Source: an uncultured Acidobacteriota bacterium (GTDB lineage Bacteria; Acidobacteriota; Terriglobia; Bryobacterales; Bryobacteraceae). Taken from it: a stretch of 64,000 nucleotides of DNA. Below are positions 28,227-36,700 of the stretch, piece by piece; the stretch's first letter is position 1; every line of letters begins with the position of its first letter. Location: contig CADEFM010000009.1 in the NCBI GenBank assembly GCA_902826605.1, positions 1-64,000 of the forward strand. The letters are read 5' to 3'. The position numbers were made by a program, and so were the translations under genes. The notes below the pieces were generated by a model. That model saw only the letters and a program-made list of their open reading frames with translations. It searched no databases and had not been told where the DNA came from.

Positions 28227-29363
28227 TTAGCGCGATGACGAGGTGCCCGTATTCTGCGTGGCGGTCCCCGGAATCGGCACCAGACCGAGCAATCGGCGAT
28301 GGCGCGTTTGGGCAGCCACTTCTTCCTTGGTAGTGGTCTGCGGCTGAATTTCGGCGGGGTCCACCCACTTGGTGTCCTTGCCTGGCGCCGCGCCGGTGTC
28401 CTCATAGCCAGGCTTGATTTCGAGAAACGCATTCAGGCGAAGTTGGGTCAGATACTTTCGCAGTTCGGGCAAAAAACGCGGCTGGAAGAGTCTGCTGGTG
28501 ACCTCGCTCTGCACTTCTTCGAGTTCAGCCAGGCCAGCTTTCTGGTGATCTTCCACTTTCAAAATCAGGAAGCCCGTACCGAGATTGATGGGTTCAGTCA
28601 CGTATCCCTTGGGCTGATTCCACACCGCTGTTTCCAGATCCGGCCGGAGCTTGCCCTTCTCATATGCACCGATATCGCCGCCCTGCTTGGCGCTATCCGA
28701 ATCGGAATTGTTGGTCGCCATTTCGTCGAACTTTTCGCCTTTTTTCGCGCGCGCGGAGAGGTCCTTGGCTTTCTTCTCGGCTTCAGCAACGGCGCCGTTT
28801 GGTGCAGCAACCATGATCTCCCGCAGAAATACCCGGTCTTCGCGCTGGAATTCGGCCTTATGCTCTTCGTAGTACTTCATCAGCTCTTCCCGCTTGAACT
28901 GTATTTTGCTTGCCACTTCCTGGCGGATCACGCGGTTCGTGAGCATCTGATTCTTCATTTCGCCTTTATAGTCCTCGAAGGAGTGTCCGGTCTGCTCCCG
29001 CACCAACTCCTGGAACTTCTCCGGCTCGGCGATCTTCGCCTGGCGTTGAATATCAGTTAGCTGCTTGTTCACTTCGGCATCGACATTGAGGTTGAGTTCC
29101 TTGCCTTTGGAAAGCAGCAGGAGACTATCGATCCGTTCGCGCAGAATATTCACTTCGTGCTGTTTGATCCCAGCGTCTAGACGCACGCCTGTTAGACCCT
29201 GCTGGCGCAAAACGTCCTCCGTCTGACGGCGGGCTTTGTCCATATCGTTGCGCGTAATAATCTCGCCGTTAATCTTAGCAATAATTTCATCCACCACCGT
29301 GACCTCGGCGGCCGAAAGCACACCCGCCGCCCACAGGGTTAGTAACAAGGCTCTACTACGCAT
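28227..29363 (-). CDS. SurA/PpiC-type peptidyl-prolyl isomerase (periplasmic)
   Basis: 378 residues from the ATG at 29363. A signal peptide (ALLLTLWAAGVLSAAE) leads to a SurA-N-like helical domain (IIAKINGEIITRNDMDKAR) and a parvulin domain (about 205-310: LREIMVAAPNGAVAEAEKKA, FDEMATNNSDSDSAKQGGDIG, ETAVWNQPKGYVTEPI). It should aid outer-membrane protein folding. A longer frame would overlap the divergent sigma gene. A consensus TATAAT (29375-29370) ends 6 bases before the ATG, so the transcript may be leaderless. Confidence 0.88.
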   Translation of the reverse strand: MRSRALLLTLWAAGVLSAAEVTVVDEIIAKINGEIITRNDMDKARRQTEDVLRQQGLTGVRLDAGIKQHEVNILRERIDSLLLLSKGKELNLNVDAEVNKQLTDIQRQAKIAEPEKFQELVREQTGHSFEDYKGEMKNQMLTNRVIRQEVASKIQFKREELMKYYEEHKAEFQREDRVFLREIMVAAPNGAVAEAEKKAKDLSARAKKGEKFDEMATNNSDSDSAKQGGDIGAYEKGKLRPDLETAVWNQPKGYVTEPINLGTGFLILKVEDHQKAGLAELEEVQSEVTSRLFQPRFLPELRKYLTQLRLNAFLEIKPGYEDTGAAPGKDTKWVDPAEIQPQTTTKEEVAAQTRHRRLLGLVPIPGTATQNTGTSSSR

Positions 29364-29441
29364 GCACTCATTATAATATGCGCGGCTGCGAGGTTTGGTT
29401 TCCACGCCCACCGGCTGTATAGTGAGAGAGAGGCTTACTGG

Positions 29442-30068
29442 TTGACTCCCACGCCCATCTCCGCTCTTGGCTTCGACGAGCCGTCGCTCGTCGAGCGGGC
29501 TCAATCCGGCGATTCTGCCGCCTTCACCACCTTGGTGGAACAGTACCAGCGCAAAATTTTCCGTCTGGCGATGAATATCACCCAGAACACCGAGGACGCC
29601 GAAGACGTGTTGCAGGAGACATTCCTCAAAGCCTATCAGCACCTGGATGGCTTTCAGCGTAATTCCAAGTTCTACACGTGGATTGTGCGGATCGCCGTCA
29701 ACGAAGCGCTGATGAAACTGCGCAAGCGGCGAGGCGATAAATTCGTTTCCCTAGACGAGCCGCTGGAAACAGGCGAAGAAGAGGTGAAGCGAGAAGTGGC
29801 GGTCTGGGAAGGTAACCCGGAAGACCGCTATTCCCAGGAGGAAATTCGCAAGATCCTGGATGAGGCGGTGGAGAGCCTAAAGCCAGATTTCCGCACCGTT
29901 TTCGCGCTGCGCGACATCGAAGAACTAAGCACGGAAGAGACCGCTGAAGCGCTGGGAATATCGGTTCCAGCCGTGAAGAGCAGGCTATTACGAGCCCGTT
30001 TGGCGTTGCGGGAAAAGTTGACCCGCCAGTTTAAGCGAAAAGGGGAAGACGTGTTTGCTTACCTGTAA
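29442..30068 (+). CDS. ECF-type RNA polymerase sigma factor (RpoE-like)
   Basis: 208 residues from a TTG start with a GAGAGAG stretch upstream. Region 2: VEQYQRKIFRLAMNIT and DAEDVLQETFLKAYQHL; region 4: FRTVFALRDIEELSTEETAE and ISVPAVKSRLLRARLALRE. It should turn on a stress or envelope regulon. The anti-sigma gene overlaps its 3' end by 14 bases, so the two are co-translated. Confidence 0.93.
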   Translation: MTPTPISALGFDEPSLVERAQSGDSAAFTTLVEQYQRKIFRLAMNITQNTEDAEDVLQETFLKAYQHLDGFQRNSKFYTWIVRIAVNEALMKLRKRRGDKFVSLDEPLETGEEEVKREVAVWEGNPEDRYSQEEIRKILDEAVESLKPDFRTVFALRDIEELSTEETAEALGISVPAVKSRLLRARLALREKLTRQFKRKGEDVFAYL

Positions 30069-30300
30069 ACAGTTTCTGCAGGAACTGAACGACTATCTCG
30101 ACCCAAACGTCGACGCCGTGACCAAAGTGCATCTGCAAGCGCATGTATCGGAGTGTCCTAACTGCTTTGTGATCGTGGACACGACTAAGCACACGCTGCA
30201 AGTATACAAGGGCATTGAGCCGCAGGCGATTCCAGATGACGTCAAGACCCGTCTATGGAATGCGTTGGAACGGAAGATGGCGGCTCGCGGCAGAGAGTAA
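30055..30300 (+). CDS. small zinc-finger anti-sigma factor
   Basis: An 81-residue soluble protein with the zf-HC2 zinc-binding pattern H-x3-C-x2-C (HLQAHVSECPNC) and a preceding Cys in LTCKQFLQEL. No transmembrane helix, so it would act in the cytoplasm, perhaps as a redox- or zinc-responsive anti-sigma factor of the ZAS type. Start is TTG at 30055, with AGGGGAAG 6-7 bases upstream; the gene overlaps the sigma gene, which supports the pairing. Confidence 0.85.
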   Translation: MLTCKQFLQELNDYLDPNVDAVTKVHLQAHVSECPNCFVIVDTTKHTLQVYKGIEPQAIPDDVKTRLWNALERKMAARGRE

Positions 30301-30317
30301 AGTTGCGCGGATCCTGA

Positions 30318-30713
30318 TCACTTGGCTTCTAATTGCGGAGCCAACTGACTCATCATTTTTTCGAATTTCTCACGCTGGCCAGGTTCTAAAATCTGCATAA
30401 TGCGGGTGCGCCCGGTGGCACGGATGTCATCGATTTCATCCTGGAGGCTTTGGTAATAATGCCGGTAATCATCCAGCACTACCCCGATTTGCGTGGTTTG
30501 CAGAGGAGTAAGTGTTAGCTCAGTATTGAAACGCTGCAACAACGCATCACGGCCAGGACTTACCGCCGCTCCGCGTTGAGTCGCGGTAGTTGCGGTGCGG
30601 TGAAGCTTATCATGTAAACGGAGACGCATTGTGAGGGCTCCGGTCGCGGCGCCCGCCAGAAAAACGAACACCAGCGTCGAAATGACTTTAGGATTTTTCG
30701 ATGCCGGGGCCAT
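30318..30713 (-). CDS. membrane-anchored Spy/CpxP-like helical protein
   Basis: 131 residues with one N-terminal transmembrane helix (VISTLVFVFLAGAATGAL, about 10-27) and a helical outer part with LTLTPLQTTQIGVVLDDYRHYYQSL and ILEPGQREKFEKMM. This resembles the LTxxQ-type repeats of periplasmic Spy/CpxP/heavy-metal-resistance proteins. Such proteins sense or chaperone misfolded proteins or metals. It starts 2 bases after the stop of the anti-sigma gene, so it is the third gene of that operon and may feed signal to it. The family call is moderate. Confidence 0.65.
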   Translation of the reverse strand: MAPASKNPKVISTLVFVFLAGAATGALTMRLRLHDKLHRTATTATQRGAAVSPGRDALLQRFNTELTLTPLQTTQIGVVLDDYRHYYQSLQDEIDDIRATGRTRIMQILEPGQREKFEKMMSQLAPQLEAK

Positions 30714-30715
30714 AT

Positions 30716-31315
30716 TTACTGTTCCCGGTACGTTACTAGATCCACCAGTGCTTCGCCATCTGGTGATCCTGGTTCCATATGCGTCATGAACTGATTCATC
30801 TCATTCATCTCTATCAGGACGAATTGCTCCATTTGCGCCGCGAACGGATCGATCGGCGCTCTAGTCGAAGCCACCCCCGACGGCATTTCGCTCACGGAGA
30901 TCGTTCCAGGCGCGGAAACGGCGTCGATGGGAGCGAGTATCTGCGCGGAAGGATCGCCGGCAATTAAGGGTTCGTCGGCACCCTGTTCCGTAGACACTAA
31001 ATACACGCCCAGTAGCAGCGCCAAGGCGAAAGAGGCCACCGCGATCCGGCGTCCAAATACCGAATCCATAAACAGGTTCCAGATGGAGATCGGTCCCTCA
31101 GCCTCAATCCGCCCCATGACCCGGGCATAGAAGCCCGGACGCGGCTCAGCGTCAAACTCCGCCGGAGGCTTCAACTGGCGCACCAGGGCGGCGTGCTCCT
31201 GCATGGAACTCACCATTTCACGGCATTCCGCGCATGCATCCAAGTGCTCGCGCGCGGCCGCAGGCGGGGTTCCCGCCAGAAATTCCTCAATGTAATCACC
31301 GGCTTCGCGATGCAT
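30716..31315 (-). CDS. membrane anti-sigma factor (zf-HC2)
   Basis: 199 residues. An N-terminal zinc-finger anti-sigma domain (REHLDACAECREMV: H-x3-C-x2-C) is followed by a transmembrane helix at about 92-108 (IAVASFALALLLGVYLV) and a mostly disordered outer part. It should hold the upstream ECF sigma factor at the membrane until a signal releases it. It lies 71 bases after that sigma gene on the same strand. Confidence 0.88.
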   Translation of the reverse strand: MHREAGDYIEEFLAGTPPAAAREHLDACAECREMVSSMQEHAALVRQLKPPAEFDAEPRPGFYARVMGRIEAEGPISIWNLFMDSVFGRRIAVASFALALLLGVYLVSTEQGADEPLIAGDPSAQILAPIDAVSAPGTISVSEMPSGVASTRAPIDPFAAQMEQFVLIEMNEMNQFMTHMEPGSPDGEALVDLVTYREQ

Positions 31316-31386
31316 TGTCTTCCCTCAGTCACTTACTTTCAGTCAATGGATAGTGCGGATCTTAGCGTCCGCGATCCCCCACGGAC

Positions 31387-32046
31387 TTAACTTGCCAACA
31401 CCTGCCCCCGCATTAAACGCGAAGCGGCCTTGAGCAGCTTCTGGCGGGTCCGAAAAAGCTTAACTTTTATTGTATTCTCATTCAAGCCAGTCATTTGGGC
31501 CAGTTCTTCCACGGAACGCCCTTCCACTTCTTTAAGCAATATGAGGCTCCTCTCGTCTTCTGGAATCTTGGAGAGGAGCTTCACAATCAAGTCGCGCTGC
31601 GCGAGCTGTTTGTCCACCGGCACGCCCGGGTCGACGGCTGGCTCAGAGGCCTGCATCCGGTCGGAATCCTCCTGGCTAAAGTCACTTTCATAAACCAGCT
31701 TGCGGACGCGCTTCTTCCGCAGATAGTCATAGCACTCGTTGACGGTGATCTTGTAAATCCAGGTCAGCAGAGAGCTTCGAAAATCGAAATTCTTGATAGA
31801 AAAATAAACCTTGGCGAAAACCTGCTGGGCTATGTCCTCCGCGTCGTTGCGGTTACGAAGGATTCCGAAAATGATCGAAAAGACCTTGGATTGATAGCGT
31901 TCGACTATTTCCCGGAAGGCCATTTCGTCGCGAGCTTGAACACGCCTGACAAGCGCCGCCTCTTCGCTGTTTTTATGGTCCACTCGGGTCCTTGCCCGGC
32001 CATCGTTCCTGGTCTGGGGAAACGGTAATACGCCTAGCCCGCTCAT
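31387..32046 (-). CDS. ECF-type RNA polymerase sigma factor
   Basis: 219 residues with region 2 (VERYQSKVFSIIFGILRN, DAEDIAQQVFAKVYFSIKNF), the LLTWIYKITVNECYDYLRKK segment, and region 4 (PEDERSLILLKEVEGRSVEEL, LNENTIKVKLFRTRQKLLK). It starts at an ATG at 32046 and transcribes toward its anti-sigma gene and the Spy-like gene. It is convergent with the other sigma/anti-sigma pair at 29442-30300. Confidence 0.93.
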   Translation of the reverse strand: MSGLGVLPFPQTRNDGRARTRVDHKNSEEAALVRRVQARDEMAFREIVERYQSKVFSIIFGILRNRNDAEDIAQQVFAKVYFSIKNFDFRSSLLTWIYKITVNECYDYLRKKRVRKLVYESDFSQEDSDRMQASEPAVDPGVPVDKQLAQRDLIVKLLSKIPEDERSLILLKEVEGRSVEELAQMTGLNENTIKVKLFRTRQKLLKAASRLMRGQVLAS

Positions 32047-32196
32047 TGGCTACCTCTTCTGGTGGGTTCGACGTAGCTGAAGCCATTGAGGTTGCGCCGA
32101 AATCGCGTGCCGGATTCCCGGGTTCATTCCCACTTTACCTGAGTCGCTGGCCTGAAGTACGGCATCATAGTACAATGAAAGCGAGGCCCAACCCAC

Positions 32197-32520
32197 ATGG
32201 TTCAACTAACGGAAACCGCTGTAAGCAAAGTGACCGAGATTCTGGATACCCAGGAACCGAAGCCGGCTGGACTGCGCATCTCCGTAGTAGGCGGTGGATG
32301 TTCGGGATTCAGCTATTCCATGGCGTTCGAAAACGCCCCCGGCATGCTCGATAAGACGTATGACTTCGGTCCGCTGAAGATCTTCATCGACCAGGCTAGC
32401 ATGCTGTATTTGGATGGAGCTGAGGTGGACTACGTGGAGTCGCTAGAAGGCTCGGGATTCAAGTTCAATAACCCGAACGTGAAATCGACCTGTGGCTGCG
32501 GCAGCTCTTTCAGCGCGTAA
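32197..32520 (+). CDS. A-type iron-sulfur carrier (IscA/ErpA family)
   Basis: A 107-residue A-type carrier with all three ligand cysteines: Cys35 in VGGGCSGFSY and Cys99/Cys101 in the C-terminal CGCGSSF. It carries and inserts Fe-S clusters into apo-proteins. The sequence alone does not separate ErpA from IscA or SufA. No isc or suf genes are adjacent, which favours a stand-alone ErpA-like role. Start ATG at 32197; 150 bases separate it from the divergent sigma gene. Confidence 0.92.
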   Translation: MVQLTETAVSKVTEILDTQEPKPAGLRISVVGGGCSGFSYSMAFENAPGMLDKTYDFGPLKIFIDQASMLYLDGAEVDYVESLEGSGFKFNNPNVKSTCGCGSSFSA

Positions 32521-32664
32521 GACGGTCGAATCCGCGCCCGATTCGAACCTTTCGGAACCGACGCACGCGAAATCGCGCTCAATTTTTGAGACCTCAGTGC
32601 GCATCGGACCGCCCAACCTGTGATGTATTCGCGACCAGCGCAACTCCAAATACAATAGGACATA

Positions 32665-33552
32665 GTGCTGGACGACCTACTTACGGAGCAGCCCCACCCC
32701 TCTTCTCGCGATATCGATGCCCTGCCGACTGCCGCGATTCTGGCCGTGTTGAATGCCGCGGACGCTGAAGTCGCCTCCGCCGTCGCATTGGAAATCCCGC
32801 GTATCGCCGCCGCAGTGGAAGCCATCGCCGGAGCGCTCGAAAAAGGCGGCCACCTTGTCTACATCGGCGCGGGCACCAGCGGACGACTGGGTGTGTTGGA
32901 TGCCGCGGAGTGCCCGCCTACCTTCAATGTATCTCCGGATTTAGTGCGTGCGATCATCGCAGGCGGGCCTACAGCTATGATGCGCTCCACCGAAGGGACC
33001 GAGGACGATCCAGCGGCGGGCGTGCACGACCTGCTGGAGGCGGGGTTCGCACCCGGCGATGTTGTTTTGGGAATCGCCGCGAGCGGGCGGACGCCCTACG
33101 TATTGGGCGCAGTCAAAAAGGCTCGTGAGATGGGGGCGATAACTTGCGGCATCAGCTGTACGCCGGATTCGGAGCTGTCGCGGGCCGTGGAATATCCCAT
33201 GGAACCGAAGCCCGGACCGGAGGCGCTCACAGGATCCACCCGTCTGCGCGCTGGTACGGCGACCAAACTGGTGCTCAATATGATCAGCACCACGGTCATG
33301 ATTCGGCTGGGGCACGTCTATGGAAATTGGATGGTGAACGTGCAGCCCAGCAACCAAAAGCTGGCCGCCCGCGCCCGGCGTATTGTTCAACAAGCGGCTG
33401 GCGTTACGAAGGAACGCTCCGCGCAATTATTGGAAGCGGCTGGCGGCAGCGTACGCACGGCCATCGTAATGCACAATAAGAATGTAACTCGCGAACAAGC
33501 CGAACAAATGCTGGCTCTATCGCGCGGACGCATCAGAGAGGCCCTCAAATAA
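32665..33552 (+). CDS. murQ: N-acetylmuramic acid 6-phosphate etherase
   Basis: 295 residues, GTG start. The SIS fold is clear: VYIGAGTSGRLGVLDAAECPPTF, the catalytic Glu region IIAGG and MRSTEGTEDDPAAG, and VLGIAASGRTPYVLGA, then a small helical domain (EQAEQMLALSRGRIREAL). It cleaves the lactyl ether of MurNAc-6-phosphate to give GlcNAc-6-phosphate in peptidoglycan recycling. It lies directly before murA, so recycling and synthesis of wall precursors are joined. Confidence 0.95.
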   Translation: MLDDLLTEQPHPSSRDIDALPTAAILAVLNAADAEVASAVALEIPRIAAAVEAIAGALEKGGHLVYIGAGTSGRLGVLDAAECPPTFNVSPDLVRAIIAGGPTAMMRSTEGTEDDPAAGVHDLLEAGFAPGDVVLGIAASGRTPYVLGAVKKAREMGAITCGISCTPDSELSRAVEYPMEPKPGPEALTGSTRLRAGTATKLVLNMISTTVMIRLGHVYGNWMVNVQPSNQKLAARARRIVQQAAGVTKERSAQLLEAAGGSVRTAIVMHNKNVTREQAEQMLALSRGRIREALK

Positions 33553-33553
33553 A

Positions 33554-34810
33554 TTGGACAAGTTCGCGATTCAAGGCGGCGTGCCGCTGGAAGGTGAGAT
33601 TGCCGTCAGTGGCGCGAAAAATTCGGCGCTACCCGCGCTGGCCGCGTGTCTGCTGACATCGGAGGCGGTCACGCTGGACCGCATCCCGCCGGTGCGCGAC
33701 ATCGCGACGATGGAGCGGTTGCTGGAACACGCCGGTGCGCGCGTAGTGGTGGATGGCGAGCGCGTCACGGTGCAAGCGGCTGTCATTGAACATCCGGAAG
33801 CGCCCTATGATCTGGTCAAGACCATGCGCGCGTCAAGCCTCGTGTTGGGACCCTTGGCGGCGCGCTGCGGGCGCGCCCGTGTTTCGGTACCAGGCGGCTG
33901 CGCCATCGGTGCGCGGCCCATCAATTTGCATGTTTCCGCGCTCGAAAGCCTGGGAGCCACCATTCACCAGGAGCATGGCTATATAGAAGCGCGCGCACCC
34001 CAGGGCCTCAAAGGCGGCGAAGTGCGCTTCGACCGCATCACTGTCACTGGCACCGAGGACCTGCTGATGGCGGCGGTGCTGGCAAGCGGCGAAACCGTGA
34101 TTCACAACGCGGCGCGCGAACCGGAAGTGGTGGACCTGGCTGCCCTGTTGATCAAGATGGGCGCGCGAATTGAAGGCGCAGGGACATCCGTTATCCGCGT
34201 GACGGGCGTCGAGCGGCTGCGCGGCGCGGAGCATCGCATTATTCCCGACCGCATTGAAACGGGCACATTCCTGGCCGCAGGGGCGATTACCCGGGGTGAC
34301 CTGACCGTCACCGGGTGCGAGCCCGAGCACCTCGGCGCATTTCTTGCGAAACTCAGGGAAGCAGGCGTCGAGATCGCCAAGCCTTCCGCCACTGCCATAC
34401 GCGTCCGCGTGCCGGGGAAGCTGCAGAGCGCCGACGTCACCACCGAGGAGCACCCGGGCTTCGCGACGGACTTGCAGGCGCAGTTCATGGCTCTGATGAC
34501 GCAGGCCGAAGGCATTTCGATCCTCACTGAGACTATTTTCGAGAATCGTTTCATGCATGCGCTGGAGCTTGCCCGTATGGGCGCGAATATCCGCCTGGAC
34601 GGCCGGCGTGCACTGGTGGCTGGGGCGACCACGCTTTCCGGCGCGGAGGTGATTGCCAGTGACTTGCGCGCCAGCGCTTCGCTGGTCATTGCCGGGTTGG
34701 CTGCGCACGGTGAAACTCTCATTGACCGCGTCTATCACATCGATCGCGGGTATGAAAAGATCGAAACGAAACTCGCGGGCGTGGGCGCCCGCATCCGGAG
34801 AATCTCATGA
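33554..34810 (+). CDS. murA: UDP-N-acetylglucosamine 1-carboxyvinyltransferase
   Basis: 418 residues, with a TTG start one base after the murQ stop. It adds enolpyruvate to UDP-GlcNAc, the first committed step of peptidoglycan synthesis. Motifs: VSGAKNSALPALAACLL (with Lys22) and the fosfomycin-target cysteine Cys116 in VPGGCAIGARPINLH, then DLQAQFMALMTQAEG and FENRFMHALELARMGA. The active-site Cys is present, so the enzyme should be fosfomycin-sensitive in principle. Its end overlaps the rhodanese gene by 4 bp. Confidence 0.96.
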   Translation: MDKFAIQGGVPLEGEIAVSGAKNSALPALAACLLTSEAVTLDRIPPVRDIATMERLLEHAGARVVVDGERVTVQAAVIEHPEAPYDLVKTMRASSLVLGPLAARCGRARVSVPGGCAIGARPINLHVSALESLGATIHQEHGYIEARAPQGLKGGEVRFDRITVTGTEDLLMAAVLASGETVIHNAAREPEVVDLAALLIKMGARIEGAGTSVIRVTGVERLRGAEHRIIPDRIETGTFLAAGAITRGDLTVTGCEPEHLGAFLAKLREAGVEIAKPSATAIRVRVPGKLQSADVTTEEHPGFATDLQAQFMALMTQAEGISILTETIFENRFMHALELARMGANIRLDGRRALVAGATTLSGAEVIASDLRASASLVIAGLAAHGETLIDRVYHIDRGYEKIETKLAGVGARIRRIS

Positions 34811-35190
34811 GCACACCGCACAAGAAGCATAATCCACAATTCTTGGCTTTGGTGAACGACGCCAAGAGCCGCGTGAAGGAAATAGGCATTGCCGAATACA
34901 AGGCGCTGCCGCGAGAGGATCACGTCCTGATCGACGTCCGCGAAGACAATGAGTGGGCTGCGGGCCATGCCAAGGACGCGTTGCACTTGAGCAAGGGAAT
35001 CATCGAGCGCGATATCGAAACTGCATTTCCGGATAAGTCCGCGAAGCTGGTGCTGTATTGCGGCGGAGGTTATCGCTCCGCGCTCGTGGCAGAGGCACTG
35101 GGAAAGATGGGGTATACGAACGCCATTTCGCTCGACGGAGGATGGCGGGCGTGGAATGAGGCGGGTTTGCCGGTGGAACGAGACAAATAA
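34807..35190 (+). CDS. rhodanese-like sulfurtransferase
   Basis: 127 residues with a single rhodanese domain: VLIDVREDNEWAAGHAKDALHL and the active-site loop CGGGYR with Cys85. It should move sulfane sulfur to an acceptor or act in thiol chemistry. No signal peptide. The ATG overlaps the murA stop (ATGA), so it is in the murQ-murA operon. Its last 121 bases overlap the C-terminal extension of the convergent barrel gene. Confidence 0.92.
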   Translation: MSTPHKKHNPQFLALVNDAKSRVKEIGIAEYKALPREDHVLIDVREDNEWAAGHAKDALHLSKGIIERDIETAFPDKSAKLVLYCGGGYRSALVAEALGKMGYTNAISLDGGWRAWNEAGLPVERDK

Positions 35191-35873
35191 AAGAAGCGCA
35201 ACGTGAGAAGAAAATCAACGTGATTCTTGTCCCGACCAGTCAAGGCGCTGTTTCCCCAGCGGGTATAACGCAATTCCGGTGCGATACCCAGGCGGCCCTT
35301 TCGTAACACCGCACCGCCGTTGAAGATTATCCCCACGCCGGTGAGAGACCGGGCCTCAGAGGTACGCGGTGGAAACATCCCTAGGGTAGCTCCGGTTACC
35401 AAGTCCACAAGCGACTGCTCCACGTCCGACCGTTGCCACCCAGTTTCCCATGCGTAACCCGTGCCCACGAAGGTGCGCCATCCGCTGTTCCGGTTCCCCA
35501 AATAGTACTTCGCTACCACGCGAAACTCCCAGGCAGTGGATCGGGAGCGAGTGGAGATGAGCGTGCCCTTGCCCGCGAGTACCCCCGCGGGCAAGGCGGG
35601 CAAAGGCATCGGTCCAAACATTTGGGTGTAGCCCAGGCGTTTATACAACGGATTGAACTGGACAGCGATATGATCCGTGAGTGCGAATTCGACAGCGGCA
35701 CCAAATGTATAGCGGCGGGATTCGAAGCGTATATTAAGGAGTGAGGAAGGCGGCCCCGTGAGCATTTGCTCCGTGAGTGCGGCGCCGCTTGTCACACCGA
35801 ACGAGAATCTCGAAAGCAATGACCCGCTGGACTGGGCTGCGCAAGCCGGCGTGGAGAGCGGAACGAATTTCAC
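35070..35873 (-). CDS. outer-membrane beta-barrel protein with odd C-terminal extension
   Basis: 267 residues from a GTG start. The N-terminus (FVPLSTPACAAQ) looks like the end of a signal peptide, so the true start may lie further upstream with a rare codon. Repeated amphipathic strands (FGAAVEFALTDHIAVQFNPLYKR, AWEFRVVAKYYL, IAPELRYTRWG) suggest an 8-strand barrel. The expected barrel end is LLTLRFF, but the frame runs 30 or so residues on, inside the opposite-strand rhodanese gene. The stop was probably lost. Family unclear. Confidence 0.65.
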   Translation of the reverse strand: MKFVPLSTPACAAQSSGSLLSRFSFGVTSGAALTEQMLTGPPSSLLNIRFESRRYTFGAAVEFALTDHIAVQFNPLYKRLGYTQMFGPMPLPALPAGVLAGKGTLISTRSRSTAWEFRVVAKYYLGNRNSGWRTFVGTGYAWETGWQRSDVEQSLVDLVTGATLGMFPPRTSEARSLTGVGIIFNGGAVLRKGRLGIAPELRYTRWGNSALTGRDKNHVDFLLTLRFFYLSRSTGKPASFHARHPPSSEMAFVYPIFPSASATSAER

Positions 35874-36079
35874 CCATAGTGAGATTGTCCTGAACAGGAA
35901 ATTTGGTCTCGGCGTCGAAGTTTAACGGAGGGGGGGAACTGCAGTCAAGCTAAATGCAGGCTAATGCTCACGTATCGTTGCAGATGGGGGCGGGATCGCG
36001 GGCAGCGCGATGGGACGCTGTTCTTCGCGAAGAACGATTTCCGATATCTACGAACGCGGGATGGCTCGCAGATAGGCGT

Positions 36080-36409
36080 CTAAGAAAAAATAGTTCCGTA
36101 GCCAAAGACCTGGTCCAGGAAGGCAATGTTGATCAGCGACATGGTCGCCACCGTCAAGAACGCCATGAACTTGGAAAACCCCTTGCTCATGAATTCGAAA
36201 CGAAGCGTTAAGGCGGTTGCCAGACCGATGATGAGTAATGTGCCATTGATGGTGCGGTCGCTCGAGGTCACCAGCATCACTGTCGCGCTGTAAAACAGCA
36301 GCGGCAGATTGCTGTCGTGGCGCCCCCGTATTACCAGAAACACCGCAGCCACGGCCAGCGCCACTACCAAAAGTGTTGTGACGTTTAGTGGTGTAGGTTG
36401 AAAAGCCAT
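36080..36409 (-). CDS. small integral membrane protein, 109 residues
   Basis: I do not recognise the family. There are three or four hydrophobic segments (TLLVVALAVAAVFLVI, LLFYSATVMLVT, GTLLIIGLATALTL, MAFLTVATMSLINIAFL). It lies downstream of the Tad operon on the same strand, after the 30-residue ORF at 36506. It may belong to the pilus transcript, but no link is visible. The gap 35874-36079 upstream of it on the plus strand holds nothing recognisable apart from a G-run near 35930. Confidence 0.6.
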   Translation of the reverse strand: MAFQPTPLNVTTLLVVALAVAAVFLVIRGRHDSNLPLLFYSATVMLVTSSDRTINGTLLIIGLATALTLRFEFMSKGFSKFMAFLTVATMSLINIAFLDQVFGYGTIFS

Positions 36410-36505
36410 AGCATGTCTCTATTCGCCCAAGGAAAACCTCCCGCGGCGTCTCGGGGTGCGCGGCTCGCCCAGCCCCACCGCGCATCCGGTGCAGCAAGTG
36501 ACGTA

Positions 36506-36598
36506 CTACTCGGCATTTTTCTTGCGGCGCAGTACGATGATGCCTAAGAACAGAACCGCCAAAACCGTGCAAACGATACGAACCATAGAAGTGTCCAT
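36506..36598 (-). CDS. 30-residue single-pass membrane micropeptide
   Basis: A 30-codon frame encodes a short N-terminus, one transmembrane helix (VCTVLAVLFLGIIVL, about 9-23) and a positively charged tail RRKKNAE. A good ribosome site (AAAGGAG, about 10 bases before the ATG) supports translation. It lies between tadC and the small membrane protein gene, both on the same strand. The function is unknown; the topology (positive tail inside) fits a small membrane-protein modulator. It is not an Flp pilin: no G-x4-E-Y motif is present. Confidence 0.55.
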   Translation of the reverse strand: MDTSMVRIVCTVLAVLFLGIIVLRRKKNAE

Positions 36599-36700
36599 TT
36601 GATTGAGTCTCCTTTCCTGACAAGAATAAATTCGGCTTTTACGCCCACATACTTTAGTACCCTGCTGAGGGAAATCCGAGTCTGTGCCGAGAAAATGTCC

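Noticed and set aside
33833..34738. 301-residue minus-strand frame within murA
   Set aside because: Antisense shadow of a certain gene.
36048..36623. 191-residue minus-strand frame over the two small membrane ORFs
   Set aside because: Different frame from the two ORFs with clear membrane helices and a good ribosome site; its product has no domain character.
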